Shown here in pieces: positions 40,884 through 53,798 of a stretch of 64,000 bases of DNA (the stretch's first letter is position 1; each line of letters begins with the position of its first letter). The notes below the pieces were generated by a model. The model saw nothing but the letters and a program-made list of their open reading frames with translations, searched no databases and had not been told where the DNA came from. This DNA is from Teratosphaeria epicoccoides (lineage: Eukaryota > Ascomycota > Dothideomycetes > Mycosphaerellales > Teratosphaeriaceae): the NCBI GenBank assembly GCA_021401465.1, contig JADDMT010000074.1, positions 1 to 64,000 on the forward strand. The letters are read 5' to 3'. Position numbers and translations under genes: made by a program.

Positions 40884-43800
40884 ATGAAGTTTGCAAAAGA
40901 GCTTGAGGAGAACGCGATTCCAGAGTGGAGAGACAAATACTTGGACTACAAGGGCGGCAAGAAGAAGCTGAAGGCTGTCAGTCGCGCAATTCGTTCCGTC
41001 AATCCTAGCAATGCCGGTGACAGCATCAGGAATGCGCCAAGCACGCCGTTTGCGAGTATACGGGATGGACCGGTGTATTCATTTCTGAATAAGGGCAGTG
41101 GTGGTGGGACGGGTGGACAGAGACAGCGAGGATTGCAGCCCAATGGAGACTCGAATGGGAGTACTACGCCCTTGGTCGAGGCAGGAGGCGCATTGCCAGG
41201 GACCCTCCGGCGGAGTAGAAGCCACGGCGAGGCGGGAAATGTGCAGCGGACACCGCGGGCTAGCACGCTGCCGGTGCCTGTTTCGGTCAATGAGCTTAGT
41301 CCTCTCAACCCGGGTCGGACGCAGGAACAAGGAGCGAGGATGACAAGGTACGGAAGTATTATTGGCAGTCCGGATGAGCATGAGGGAACCGATGGTGCAT
41401 TGGACAGGACGAGGACAAATGCCACAGCACCAAGCTTGAGATTGCCGCGGCCTGCTATGGAGGAAGGCGATGGCGGTGTGGTCACTCAGACCAGCACGCA
41501 GGAAAGGGCAGAAGGAGATCCGAATTATGATCCACCAATTTCTCCCGGCTCACCAGAAATGGTGTCGAACCTGAGGCCACCTGCGACCCAGCTGGCGCAT
41601 CGTGGAGATGCATACACCATTGCTCGACCTACAGACCTCCAGCCAACCACGACTCCGGCTTCAGAATATCGACAGAAACGATTCAGGTTGCTCTTCCGCC
41701 CGCGACGCAGCAATAGTATGACTACAGACTCAAAAGGCAACCCTGGCCGTCCGTTTGTGCCTAGGATGTTCTCAATGGCGACACCAGGCGGGCCACGTGT
41801 TCCCGGGAACCAGGACGTAGCATTGGAGCAGTATCGGGAGCTTGAATTTAGACAGGCAGAATTCTTTTTATTCCTAGATAAGGAGATGTCGAAGATCGAA
41901 AACTTCTACCATAGTAAGGAGGAAGCTGCGAACGAGAGATTGAACGTGTTGCGGGAGCAGCTTCACATCATGAGGGAGAGGAGACTGGAGGAGATCATGG
42001 AGGCGCAGAGTAAGACGCGACCTGTTTCACATGCAAGACAGGGCGAGAGGAATGTCACGGAGGCTGCCTCAACGGCACATCGAATCGATGCTGGATACGA
42101 GACTGAAATTGAGACCAAGAGGGCCAATGGCAACAATCTGCGCAATCACCCTCTTAAGAAATCTATGGAAGTCACCAGAGAGGCCCTCGATCGCATCAAG
42201 GCCGGACGAGTAGGCAAGACTTCCAAAGCAATGGGTGAACTCGGCTCCCCCGAAATGGCATCAAACGCACGGAACGTCCATCAGGACTATACGCGGGAAG
42301 ACGTTAACAAAACAGTCCCATACCGCTCCGCCAAACGCAAACTCAAATTAGCAATGGCAGAATTCTACCGCGGTCTAGAACTCCTCAAGAGCTATGCCAT
42401 GCTCAACCGCACTGCAATGCGAAAGATCTGCAAAAAGTTTGATAAAACTGCTTCATCGACTGACGGCAAGAACTACATGAAAGACAAAGTCAACAATGCC
42501 CACTTCGTGCAAAGCGACAGTCTTGACAATCTTCTCCAATCCGTCGAAGACCTCTACGCCCGCTACTTCGAGCGTGGAAACCGCAAAGTCGCAGTTGGCA
42601 AGCTGCGTCAGAAGATCGCTAAGGAAGGCGCCTTCTACGGTCCTACCATCCGCACCGGCCTTGTCCTCGGCATCGGCGCGGTCTCTGGATTCCAAGGCCT
42701 AGTTTACGGCACTACTCGACTCCTCGACGAGCCCGAGCGCTGGGACGGCGAACACACGCAAACAGCGTACCTTCTGCAGATCTACGCGGGTTACTTACTG
42801 ATGTGGTTGCTGACGTTCATGTTCTGCATCGACGCCGCGCTCTTCGCCAAATATCGCGTAAACTACCAATTCATCTTCGAATTTGACACCCGCCACATGC
42901 TCAACTGGAAAGAACTCTTCGAACTCCCGGCCTGGTTTGGGCTCGCTCTCGGTCTCACCCTCTGGGCAAACTTCTCCTTGTGGAGCCCCGAATCTTTCTT
43001 CGTCTACTGGCCCGTTATCTTAGTCGCTGTCAGCTTGATCATGTTCTTTGCGCCGCCGCCGACATTCTACTGGCGGAGCCGGGCGTGGTTCCTCGTTTCG
43101 AATGCCCGGTTGTTGCTCGCAGGCGTGTATCCGGTGGAGTTTCGGGATTTCTTCTTGGGAGATATGTATTGTTCGCAAACGTATGCGATTGGGAATGTGG
43201 AGATGTTTTTCTGCTTGTACGCGAGGCATTGGAGTGCGGAGGAGAGGTGTAATTCGAGTCATTCGAGGTTGTTTGGGTTCTTTCAGACGTGAGTCTCCAG
43301 CTGTGATTCTGACCCGAGTGGGTGTCTGATGCTAAGGAAGTGAGCAGGTTGCCGGGCATATGGCGGTTGTTCCAGTGCTTTCGACGATATTACGATACGA
43401 GGCTGTGGACGCATTTGGCTAATGGGGCAAAGTATACGTGCACGATTTTGCAGTATATGAGTCTTTCGATCTGGCGTAAGTCCTTCCCTTAACATCAATT
43501 GTCATCGACACACTGACCTCGTGTTCAGGCATTCACAAATCCGACGGCACCCTAGCTTTCTTCATCATCTGCGCCTCTCTCAACAGCATCTATTGCAGCT
43601 TCTGGGACCTCCAGTACGACTGGTCGATGCCCTTGAATCCCTATTCGAAACCGCACCCACTCCTCCGCAACGTCCTGGCTTATCGTAAACACATCTGGTG
43701 GTACTACGCTGCAATGATCATCGATCCCATCATCCGATGCAATTGGATTTTCTACCTGATCTTCATGAACGACAGTCAGCATAGTTCAATCGTGTCTTTC

Positions 43801-44280
43801 GTCATCAGCCTCTCTGAAGTCTTCAGACGAGGCATGTGGGTCTTGCTGAGGGTCGAGAACGAACACTGCACCAACGTCGGGCGATACAGAGCCCAGCGCG
43901 ATCCCGCCCTGCCCTACGAAGTCAAGCACCGCACCTCCGCCGAAGCATCTCGCGAGTCTCTCGAGCATCAGCATCCACCAGAAGACGTCCAACAAGCCGA
44001 CGGCTCTGTCCTACCTAGCGCAGCTTCTGGCAGAGACCTCGAGAGCGGTCCGCCTTCTGGTTCGGTCCTATCTCTGCGGAGGAGACGGGGCACCAAGGCG
44101 TCCGGGGAGGTCCCGGCGGAGAGCCCGGTGTATAGAGCATTGAAGAAGGCAGGTACGACTTTCATTACAGCGCATGCGCAGGACTACGAGAAGAAAAGAC
44201 GTCCAGCGGAGGAAGAGGGTGGTGAGACGCTTGGCAAGGGAGGTGAAGAGAGTGATGACGATGATGATGATAGTGAGTGA
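40884..44280 (+). CDS. SYG1: SPX-EXS membrane protein, Syg1/XPR1-type phosphate exporter
   Basis: Three exons, 40884-43288, 43348-43475 and 43529-44280, give 1094 aa with clean GTGAGT and GTAAGT donors. The SPX domain is split: its start MKFAKELEENAIPEWRDKYL, DYKGGKKKLK (the inositol-pyrophosphate-binding lysines) is followed by a ~290-residue disordered insert, then FRQAEFFLFLDKEMSKIENF, and finally KLKLAMAEFYRGLELLKSYA and MRKICKKFDK. Several hydrophobic segments (from about 590) lead to the EXS domain: WRLFQCFRRYYDTRLWTHLA, NGAKYTCTI, FWDLQYDWSMP and RVENEHCTNVGRYRA. The tail is acidic. The family exports phosphate under control of inositol pyrophosphates. The large SPX insert is usual for filamentous fungi. 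Confidence 0.92.
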
Positions 44281-45112
44281 GTTGGCCAAGGATTGGTTCC
44301 CTACGGCCTCCTCTCAAGTCCATACATCAAAGACTGTGCAGCTGCACCGGCACTGGCGCCAGCGGAGTCACTCCTGTACCTCGATACGTGAAATGTGGCG
44401 GACATCCTGCTGCACGCGCGCGCCGGTGGCGCTGCTAGAGTTCTTACTGACGGGCGGCGAAGAACTCATTGGATAATTGGATCAAATCCATCCATCTTGG
44501 CCAGTCGGATGAACCTTATCGGAATCGGTCTAATTTATCGACAGACTGTGAATGGCTGCCTCGGAATGGAGTCAAAAGTCGGCTCTTGAACGGATAGGTT
44601 GATCCAATCGGACCGATTCACTGAGATTACTGCTTGGCGGAGTGGAGGTGCGTGAAGAAAAGGAAGGTGATGGGATTCACAACGCGCTGAGCAGTAATGC
44701 GAGGTCAACAGCATAGATACCATGCTATGTAAGTAATGGCTCAAGCATGTCAATGGTATGACATATCGTGGAAGAAGCATATGCTGACAACTGAGCGGGA
44801 GTTCATGCTAATGACGCTATCTTGATGCTCGGAAGTGCTATTGACCGCTACTGTATGCTTGCATATGCGCAAAGACCCCTAGAACGATTACAAATGATCA
44901 ACCCTTTCGTATGATACTCCATTAAAAAATGCACACGCAAACAGCTATCTGGGATCTAGATGGTGAGAGGATGATATTCGATGTGCCTGCCTAACGGCCG
45001 CCGCTGGCTGCGAATAGAATGCGGGACACCTTCATGTGGCATCGGAGGAAGGTGAGTTGGAAGTATACTTGGAGACAGTCAGCGCTCAACGTATGGCTCC
45101 ACGGAGAGACGC
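44281..45112. other. Intergenic, no gene seen
   Basis: Convergent 3' flanks of SYG1 and the GNAT gene. Rich in short palindromic words (GCATATGC-type) but no supportable feature. Confidence 0.45.
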
Positions 45113-45778
45113 TCATGACTCACTGCGTGGGTTCCTCCACATGATCAGCAAAGTTGACTTCGCCTGCAATAAGCGCTCGGTGTAGCTCGTCGAGCGTCTC
45201 AGCACAGCAGGACGCGGCATGGACGCCCTCTTCTGTGGCGGCACGTGGTCCTCTGGCGGCGCACAATAGCATACCGCATCGATCACCCTGCCATCAGCCG
45301 GCGACACGTAAAGCGTATCGCCAAACTTCTGCCACCCGAAGCGCGCAGTCATGACTTCGGCGGCCAGCATCCGGGCAGCAGACCACACGACCACATACAT
45401 GATCAGCTGCGTCTCGTTCTCACAGCTCCACTGGGTGACAGCATTATACAACGCTCTCACAACGCCAGGACCCTTCTTGACCGGGTTAACGAATAAGCGG
45501 CCGACAACTGCGATTCTGTCGTCCGTAGAGCCATGCTGTTGTTTCCAGAGCTTAACGCAAGGACAGTCATCTTCAGGTGCGTTGATGGCGATGTGTCCGA
45601 CAATGTGGCCATTGTATTCGGCTACCCAGGCTTGTTCGAGCGGTCCTTGGTCTTCGGTGATGAAGGCGCGAGCGTCGGGGACGCCTTCGAGGGGCCAGCC
45701 GGTTTTGGCGTGGCATTCGTAGAGGGCGGCTTCGAGGCCGGGGAAGTCGGCGTCGGTGCGGGGGCGGACGATTGTCAT
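45113..45778 (-). CDS. GNAT-family N-acetyltransferase
   Basis: Intronless, 221 aa from the ATG at 45778 (MTIVRPRTDADFPGLEAAL), which is the usual GNAT start; a longer open frame upstream to 46012 has no such pattern. The central part shows QAWVAEYNGHIVGHIAINA, then RIAVVGRLFVNPVKKGPGVV, the strand 4-P loop region that binds acetyl-CoA, in a slightly altered form (GPGVVRAL in place of R/Q-x-x-G-x-G/A). RFGWQKFGDTLYV closes the fold. The last ~45 residues are basic and polar. The substrate cannot be told. Confidence 0.82.
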   Translation of the reverse strand: MTIVRPRTDADFPGLEAALYECHAKTGWPLEGVPDARAFITEDQGPLEQAWVAEYNGHIVGHIAINAPEDDCPCVKLWKQQHGSTDDRIAVVGRLFVNPVKKGPGVVRALYNAVTQWSCENETQLIMYVVVWSAARMLAAEVMTARFGWQKFGDTLYVSPADGRVIDAVCYCAPPEDHVPPQKRASMPRPAVLRRSTSYTERLLQAKSTLLIMWRNPRSES

Positions 45779-47245
45779 GTTGCTTGGTGGGAAAGTACGT
45801 GATGAGGTCTGACCAAGTGTGAAAGTGGTTGTGTGGGTTTGCTGCGCTTCTCCTGAGCAATCTACGTGAGGATGAGCGGTTTGACAGCTTGCTATAACGA
45901 CGGTCGAAAAGTAAAGACTCTGAGGCCGGACGGCGATGTCTGCTCGGGCCGGAGGAAGTAATGAAGGCGAATGAGCTACGAGACAGCCTTTGAGACAGAG
46001 AGAAGTTCGCAACCTACGGAAAGAGGCTCTACAGAAATATATCTCTGCGCGTCCCTACCGGTCGTGACCCTGTCGGGAGACGCAATGCTATATCGACAAT
46101 TCGCCGACGTCTCGAATACTGTGGATCAGCATGAGTCGGGAACAGAGAAGGACGGGAACAAGGGCAGACTGCGGGCGACCTGTCCAACGCACATGTGGTG
46201 TTTCGTGTTTAACACAGCGGCCGTAGATTGCAAATCACCTGTGCCACCTAAGCGCCCCAAGTCCAGGACTGTGGACCGTCTGCAACGCTGTGACGGGGAG
46301 AGCTAAGGCTGCGAGCTAGACTTGATAGTCTGTCGTGGAGGTCTAGAAGGATGAGCAGATCAAACGTGTGCTGAGACAGCGGTAATCTCTTGCACGAAGT
46401 CCACGAGAAAGAGATGTCAAGGGGTTCGTCGGTTGCGCATAAAGGTCCACACGAGTGGACGGAGCGTCCAGGGAAGCTCGGTCGTGGTAAGGCCAGCCTT
46501 CTCTCAGATTGATGGTAACCTCGCCCTATGTTGAGGGATGGTCGGCTTGACTCTTCCACCTAGACATCCCCGTCGGACCCTATGGCTGGCACTCATCTTG
46601 GCATTCTCTGGATACCAGACAGTCTCGATGGGCGGGTAGAAATGTGAGTCGAACGAGGCGTAGGCAAGGCGTCGGCGATGCCAGTGATGTGTACAGATCC
46701 TAGCAGGTGCATTATGAAACCCTGGTGATGCCATCCCACACTCTGTCCCATGCAGAATCATCATTCGACGTAAGCGGCAGCATGCATGATGTTGAAGACG
46801 GCGTCGAAGTTTGGACGTGCGGCAGAGGCTCGTGCACGCAAACAACGTGAAACTTTTCCGAAGATCTGCTCGCACCTCAAGTCATGCAACATACTCCTGC
46901 GAAGGTGTTGTTGGTTCCCCACAGTCTACCAATACGCGGCCTGATGAAACCAACTTGGTCACTCAGGAATCGCATTACCAACATAAGATGGCGGACGTTA
47001 CGTACGCGTCCTTGACTTGGCATGCTCGCGCCGAGAATAGATCGGGCGTGCGGCATGCCATATGCACCGAAAGCCTTCACGAGCCCGACGATACTCCTGC
47101 TTCATTATTTACCCAGATCAGTCACGATATCCTCAGACTGAGGCGTACCAACGTGCCTTTCGCGGAACGGGCCTGTTGCCAGGGCGACCACCGGCGAAGT
47201 TCTACTGGAAAAGGACTTTGGTGTCTCGTGTATTTGCTATTATTG
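45779..47245. other. Intergenic, no gene seen
   Basis: About 1.5 kb. ORFs on both strands at 46000-47300 are short, mutually antisense and without motifs. It holds the GNAT promoter and the 3' flank of the MFS gene. Confidence 0.45.
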
Positions 47246-49162
47246 TCACGATTCGTCCTCAGCCTGCCTCTCGCCCTCGACCAGGTACTGCTCTGTCTCT
47301 AGGGCTCGATCCAGGCTATAGTGCTTCACGAACAAGCTCACGACTGTCGCAGTGAATGCAAAGCAAGCCATGACAATGTACACAAGCCTCAGGCTATCTG
47401 TATATGCCTTGCGCATGATGTCGCGAGCTTCGCCAGGCTCAGCATTCTTCATCCATTCGACTAATATGGTTGCATCTTTCGCTAGCTCTGCCGCTTGCGA
47501 TGCAAAGATCGGCTGCTCCAGGAGCTTTTCCTTCAAGGAGCTGTGCACAAGTCAGCAAATGTGTAATCACTGCTTGATGCTCTGACCGCTGCTCACTTCT
47601 GAAATATGTTACCGCCGATGGCGATGCCCAAAGTCTGCCCCAAGCCACGCGAAAAGCAGAACATTGCAACTGCATTGGCCAGGTGGCTTGCGGGCGACGC
47701 ACACTGGAGCTGGAACTGCAAAGCCGGGAAGAGGCTGCGTTGAGAGTCAGCATAAAGACTGCTGCGTTTCGTCAACACAGACTTACGTTCCCAGGCCAAT
47801 ACCAGCGCACAGATCGATGAGGACAATCTGGACCAGCTGGGTGTCTGTGTTGATGGCACACATCAAGCTTACACCGAGCGTGGTCGTTAGCCATCCTCCC
47901 CAGATCGCCCAACGATATCTACCAAATCTGCTGATCAAGACTCCGGCCAGGATTGCCATCGGCGCGACCGTGAATGTTGCCGGAAATAGCGCTACACCAG
48001 CCATGATCGGAGAGAAGCTTCGAACGCCCTCGAAATACAGCGGCTGATAATACAGCAGACACCAAAGCACCATGCCGTGCAGAGAAGTCGTGAGGTAAGC
48101 AATATTTGCCGTTCGACTAGCAAACACAGCTGCCCGGATAATTGGCTCTGTCGCAACAAATTTCTCATGGTATGCCAGGATGACGAAACCAAGGAGTCCA
48201 AAGCCAAGAGGGGCGATTGTGCGCCAGCTCTGCCAAGGGTATGTCGAACCGCCCCATGTCAGCGGGATTAGCATTGATGTGATGCTCGCAACGAACAGAG
48301 TGGCGCCAACCCAGTCTGTTCGGCGCATCTTGTCTGCGAGGCTCGTAGGCGTGACCCGTAACACGATGAAGAACACCACTAGAATAAAGGAAGTCAGAAT
48401 GAACGGCAGATTGAGGTAAAAGATCCATTGCCATGTCGATTGATGCGACAGCGCACCACCAATGACTGGGCCGCTGACCGACCCAATGGCCCACATTGCG
48501 CCAAGGATTCCGATCCAGTTTCCACGGTACCTCAAGGGCACCAGGTCAGTGAGAAGCACGTTCGTCATAGCGGTGATGCCTCCTCCGCCAACGCCCTGAA
48601 TGGATCGACCAACGAGCATCATGACCATATTTTTGGCCGTTCCTGCGATCAGGCAGCCTGAAAAGAACAGGCCAATCGCCACCATGGTGATATGCTTGCG
48701 GCCAAATATGTTGCTGAAAGTGGCGTAGATGGGCAAGAACACCGTCGAGCCTAGCATGAATGCCGTACCGGCCCAGAATGCATCCGTGGCTGAGCCGTCC
48801 AACGCTTTTGCGATCATTGGAAGAGCCACAGAGATTGAAGTGCCGTCCAATGCCACGACCAACGACAAAGCCGATAGCGCTGAAAATGCTAGATAAAATC
48901 GAATACCCGGTTTGAACGCCGGAGGTGTTGCTGGAAACCCAGCCTTCGGCGGCTCATGGTTCCTGCTGGCTGAGCTGAGGACGACTTGTCGATGTTTCTC
49001 TTTGTCACCGAAGAGTGCCCTGGCGGTTGCTTCCAGAGCATCTGGGGAGTAATCATGTTCGGAGCCCCAGGTCTGTGTTCGCGCGAGAGCAGCCCGATCT
49101 GCTGCTGATATGGAGAAGGTCGAGAAGCGTACAGAAGGCGCGATGTACGAGAAGCGTTCCAT
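47246..49162 (-). CDS. MFS drug/toxin exporter, DHA2-like (14 TM)
   Basis: Three exons, 49162-47787, 47734-47597 and 47540-47246, give 602 aa; donors GTAAGT and GTGAGC are consensus. A ~80-residue polar N-terminus precedes FYLAFSALSALSLVVALDGT, the D-G/T motif of TM1 in the 14-TM drug:H+ antiporters. Motif A reads NIFGRKHITM, motif B VGRSIQGVGGGG, motif C GSVSGPVIGGAL. TM pairs continue to AFTATVVSLFV before a charged tail. Such pumps expel small toxic molecules or secondary metabolites at the plasma membrane. It is divergently paired with the RTA1 gene, 891 bp away, and no biosynthetic core gene is near, so stress export is the safer guess. Confidence 0.88.
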
Positions 49163-50053
49163 GGTCCTACGGTGCTGTTGTCGTTGGGCGCAGCTTCGTG
49201 TAAGGGTAGTCTAGGGAGTGTTGATGCACGTCGTCCTCAACATCAAAGGATAAATTGTCAAGACCAGAGGTGTGCCAGTAGCTCAAGCTGCAAATGGTCC
49301 ATCGTCAGACGCAATTGCAAGGCGTCGAGCAGTTGCATCGATTTCGTCATCCTGCAATTGATGGCGTTGCCGTCGCCATGGTATTGTCCGGCACATGAAA
49401 CCCCAACGCCTAGAAAAGTGATCTCGGAGACTTTCGTCGATAAGGCCATGCGGACCAGTCCGTACGGCCGCATCTCAGAACGATCTCACAGGACCTGTCC
49501 CAGAATAGCTGGAGTGTCGTCAAACAAATCATGCAAAGTCATACATGGGGCTCCGTCGAGCCGGTCGCCGTTTGTACTACAGTCTGCGTCCAAATAAGGT
49601 TTTGGCCATGCACCAACCTTTCAAAACGACCACGCCGAGCCCTCGCCGGTCACCCCTGCATGCAACTCACGCCTGAAGATCTCCACGAGGCTGGCAACAC
49701 GTGAGCCAGCTCATATAGCTCGCACAGAGGCGTAGTGGATCTCTTATTCTGGTCCGCGGAGATGACATCCGACCGCATGTGATGCACGTGGTCTGACGAT
49801 GACCGTTTCATCTCAGGCTGACGATTCCGAAGCCTGACAGTCCTTTGTCCCCAGGAGAACGGATTGTCCGTAGACGACGGTACTTCGCCCCTGATGGTGA
49901 CGGTGGTCGTCCTGCAGCCCACTGGACCAGGATCTTTCGCCTCCGCCCCAGTCTGCCGTGTCGATTGGCACACTCACTAGATTCATTCATCGACTTTGCT
50001 GCACTCCCATCTTCTTCGCCTGTCCACGTCCAATCGCGCGGAACACCACTAAA
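49163..50053. promoter_or_regulatory. Shared upstream region of the MFS exporter and RTA1 gene
   Basis: 891 bp between opposing ATGs. No ORF with a motif. A shared control region is possible; no site can be named. Confidence 0.4.
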
Positions 50054-51369
50054 ATGAATGTCCTGACGCTGATCGCTCGTGCGTCCGTCAATGATGGTTG
50101 TAAGCAGACTTTTACGGGACGATCGACCACAGCCACGATACTCACGGCGTTGCAGGTACCAAAGACACATGCCCTGCTAGCTACTCAATCTGTAGGCCTT
50201 CTGGTTCTGAGACTCGCAAGCCTCGGGAGAGCATTCCTCGCCATACTTGCTAATCCATATGATCTAGATGGGTACGCTCCGAGCTGGGACTTCAACCTGT
50301 TCTTCACCATTGCGTTTGCAGTTTCCGGCGCGGTGTTCGTCGTTCAAGCAATCGTGTGGCCAAAATGGCGGATCTTCTCGTTGACATGTGCCCTTGGCAG
50401 CTTCACGGAGGTCGGCGGTACGCTTCCATAAATCATCAGCTAAAGCATCAAATATTAACCAGAGCGCAGGCTACGTCGGTCGTCTGTTGCTGCACAACGA
50501 CCCATTCTCAGACATGGGCTTCAAGTAGATCCTCATTTCATATACAGCAGTGGAGATCAGGCTGACACCTCGCATAGATTGAACGTCGTCCTTCTCACTA
50601 TTGCTCCGGCCTTCGTCTCCGCCGCGATATATTTGACCTTGAAGAAGGCAACACTCGTTTTCGGTCAGCGCTATTCCCTCTTGCCTCCAGCATACTATGC
50701 CTACGCCTTCGTGGCCTGCGACATTGTGTCTATCATTCTTCAAGGCGCTGGTGGAGCAATCTCAGCAGTCGCCGAAGACAAGGATCTACTGGACGACGGC
50801 GTGAACATCATGATTGCCGGCTTGGCCTTCCAGGTGTTCACGCTCCTCGTCTTTCTGTACCTGGCAATCGCTTTCGTGCTGAACTGCTTCAAGAATCGCA
50901 CGAATCTGAACCCAGGCAGCACAGTCCTGGCGAAGTCGACTCGGTTCCAGATCTTCGTGGCAGCCGTGTCATTGTCCTTCCTCTGCGTTCTGACAAGATG
51001 CTGTTATCGTGCGGCTGAACTCAGCGGAGGCTGGGGCAACGAGATCATGAGGAAGGAGTCGGAGTTCATCATCATGGATTCGGAGTGAGTCGCGCCAAAC
51101 ACAGGCAAGATATTTGCTGACATCGTAACAGCATGTGTACCATCGCATTTGTCTGCCTAAACATTTTCCATCCCGGCTACCTCTTCAAAGACACACAGCA
51201 GACAGACCTTGTGTCGCCCAGACAGAACATGGAGATGCGGAGTAGAGACGCTGTCAATAGCGGGAGTGCGCGGAAAGCGCCATCCAGGCGGCAGGCGACC
51301 GTGATCGATGGAAAGGGACGTTATCCGTCAACCCAGCCCTCTCTCCGGCGAAATGACAATCGGATATGA
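50054..51369 (+). CDS. RTA1-family membrane protein (lipid-translocating exporter type)
   Basis: Six exons: 50054-50099, 50156-50191, 50268-50417, 50470-50524, 50578-51084, 51132-51369; 343 aa, all phases agree. Splicing the first two introns replaces meaningless sequence with DTCPASYSIYGYAPSWDFNL, the typical RTA1 N-terminal ectodomain (C-P-x-x-x-S-x-Y-G-Y-x-P-S). Then SFTEVGGYVGRLLLHNDPFS, LNVVLLTIAPAFVSAAIYLT, DIVSIILQGAGGAISAV, NIMIAGLAFQVFTLLVFLYL, and AAELSGGWGNEIM close the seven-TM fold, with CTIAFVCLNIFHPGYLF as the last TM. The tail is basic. Family members protect against amphipathic stress such as 7-aminocholesterol or flip lipids. It converges on the acetoacetyl-CoA synthetase gene. 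Confidence 0.9.
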
Positions 51370-51568
51370 GAACCTCTCAATCGCGTCGACAGGCTCTGGC
51401 GGCGAGTATCCTTGTCTCACCAGCGGGCTTCATGGATTTTTCCATAGGTTGATAGACGGCTTGTTCGTGACCAATAGGCGACAGACCGCATGCTCCGCAC
51501 CGTACATCTGTCTGTTGTAAGTTCTGTGTCCCTCCCAAGCGCAGAATGTGTCAGATCTAGAGCACAGT

Positions 51569-53798
51569 CTACAGTCTACTTCTTGGCTGTACTAGGTCCT
51601 CGACCTTAGCGAACTGATAATAATATTTTAGGCAATCCTTGTTGGCCAGCGTATCCGAAGGCTTGATGACCTTCCCGGACACAATCTGCTTGACAGGCAA
51701 CTCGACCTTTTTCAAATTGATCGTTGTCTGCAAGCGTCAGCACTCTCTCCAGAAATCAAGAGACGATAAACGGAAGAGCCAGCTTACCGGAATCTCAGGC
51801 GTCTCAAACACATACTTCGGCACACACCTCCTCCCCACATCCCTTGCAATCACTTCCCTCACCCTCCTGCCCAACTCCTGCCCGAACTTCCTCCCCGGCT
51901 TCATAAGCAAAAACAACATCACACTCTCATCCGTGTCCTGCCGCCTCCTCTGCCCCACACAAATACTGTCCTGAACCTCCTCCCCAAAATTCGCATCAAT
52001 CACGTTATAAATCTCCGCGCTCCCGAACCTCACACCACTAGGGTTCAGCACGCCATCCGCGCGACCAAGCAAGTTCACTTGCCCAGTTTGCTGATTGATG
52101 GTGATGAAATCGCCATGCGTCCATACATCGTCGAAACGGGCGAAGTAGGCGTTGAAATACTTCTCACCATTCTCATCACCCCAGAACTTGATCGGCATGG
52201 TCGGGAATGCGCGTGTGCAGACAAGCTCGCCGGGCTCGCCGGCGGAGACGGGGCGGCCTTTGACGCCTTTGCCACCTTCGATCTCTTGGTCAAAGACTTC
52301 GATTTTCATCCCGAGGGCGGGCGTCATACAGCCGCCGACGTACAGAGGCTTTGATGCCGTGTCCATTGCAAAACAGCCTGGGCAGATATCAGGTCATCGT
52401 CTGGTTGCTCGGAGTTAGGACGCCAGACTTACCAGCGATGTCTGTGCCACCAGAGATGTTGCACAGCTGCACATGCTTCGAAAACCCTTGATCATAGAAC
52501 CACTCGAACTGTGCCTCTGACAACACCATACCCGTACTCGTCACCCGCCGCAGATTTCTCAAGTCCGCGACCTCTCTCGGACTCACCGATGGCTTCGCCG
52601 ACGCCAGCGTCTGCATGAACCGCGGCGAGATACCCAGGTCCGTCACTCGTTGCTCGCCGACGAGTTTAATGAACGAAGTGAGGTCCGGCACAAATGGGCT
52701 GCCATCGTAAAGGACGGTCCGCGAGCCTGAGAGGAGTGCCGTGCATGCTGTCAAGTACATGATCCATCCGGTCGTAGTATACTGCAGCATGCAGGACTTT
52801 TCCGGATCGTGATCCGGAGCATGTCTCGTCAGATTTACCTCTTTTCTGCCATTCAGCAGCACACCGCCAGCGGAATGCACTATACACTTGGGCATGCCCG
52901 TGGTGCCCGAGCTGTACACAACGAGGAACGGGTCCCTGAACTCAATCTTCTCGAACCTCAGCGACTTGTCGCCCTTTGCAGCTTGGAGGAAACCCGCGAG
53001 CGTCTCCGTCTTCGGCACGCTCGAGACATCGTCCGGCCTATCCTGCCATCTGGGCATCGCAACTAAGCCCTCTAGTTCCGCGATACCTTTCATGCCAGCC
53101 TCGATCTCTCTCATCTTCGGTCTCAGATCCACAGTCTTAGCATTATACAACGCCCAATCATCGACAAATACATACTTCGGCCGAGTCTGCCTCAACCGAT
53201 CAAGCACACCCCTCGATCCCATGTCCGTACTAGAGCTGCTGAAAAGACCACCCAAAGCCGTGGTCGCGAGGAACACAGTCAGCGTATCAGTAGAATTGGA
53301 TGCCACCACCGCCACTCTGTCGCCCTTCCCCACACCCCGAGCTCGCATAGCATTCGACAGCAGCCCTACGCGCTCTCGGATCTCCCTCCAGGTGTACTGC
53401 CTGATCTCAGTGCAACCCTCCCGCACCTCGGTGACCGCAATGGCATCATCACGTTTCTTGTCCTGGCACGCCTTCCTCGGGTCCTTGGGGTCAGGTGAGA
53501 ACAGGATATTCTCAGCAAAATTGACCTTGACTCCCTCAAACCAGGCAGGTACAGAGTCCATACGAGCATTTTCGTCTACCACTCGGCTGTAGCTTCCGGA
53601 ATGGATAACGGGGATCTGTTGGAAGAGCTCCTCCCAAAATTCTGATCGGGAGTCAACAGACCAAGCATGCAGGTCATCCCAGGTCTGCAAATTGCGTCTT
53701 CTTTTCCGGTTCACGGTCTGCATGAACTGGTATGCCACAGTCTTCTTGGCATCTTCCGGCTCCCAGAGCGTGCGCAACTGGACTTTAGAGTCTGCCAT
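51569..53798 (-). CDS. Acetoacetyl-CoA synthetase
   Basis: Three exons, 53798-52433, 52377-51788 and 51727-51569, give 704 aa, right for the family. The N-terminus (AYQFMQTVNRKRRRNLQTWD, DLHAWSVDSRSEFW) is that of acetoacetyl-/acetyl-CoA synthetases. AMP-binding signature VVYSSGTTGMPKCIVH is at about 293-308; further blocks are YTTTGWIMYL, VTSTGMVLSEAQFEWF, NISGGTDIAG|CFAMD (across intron 1) and DFITINQQTGQVNLLGRADG, then SGVRFGSAEIYN. The last exon supplies VKQIVSGKVIKPSD with the C-terminal catalytic lysine. The enzyme activates acetoacetate with ATP and CoA, allowing ketone bodies or leucine-derived acetoacetate to feed sterol or energy metabolism. It is cytosolic. Confidence 0.92.

Noticed and set aside
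45779..46012. N-terminal extension of the GNAT
   Set aside because: The extra 78 residues lack similarity; the ATG at 45778 gives the standard GNAT start.
49958..50431. Single-exon 157-codon start for the RTA1 gene
   Set aside because: Begins at GTG and reads through two consensus introns; the spliced form gives the true RTA1 N-terminus.
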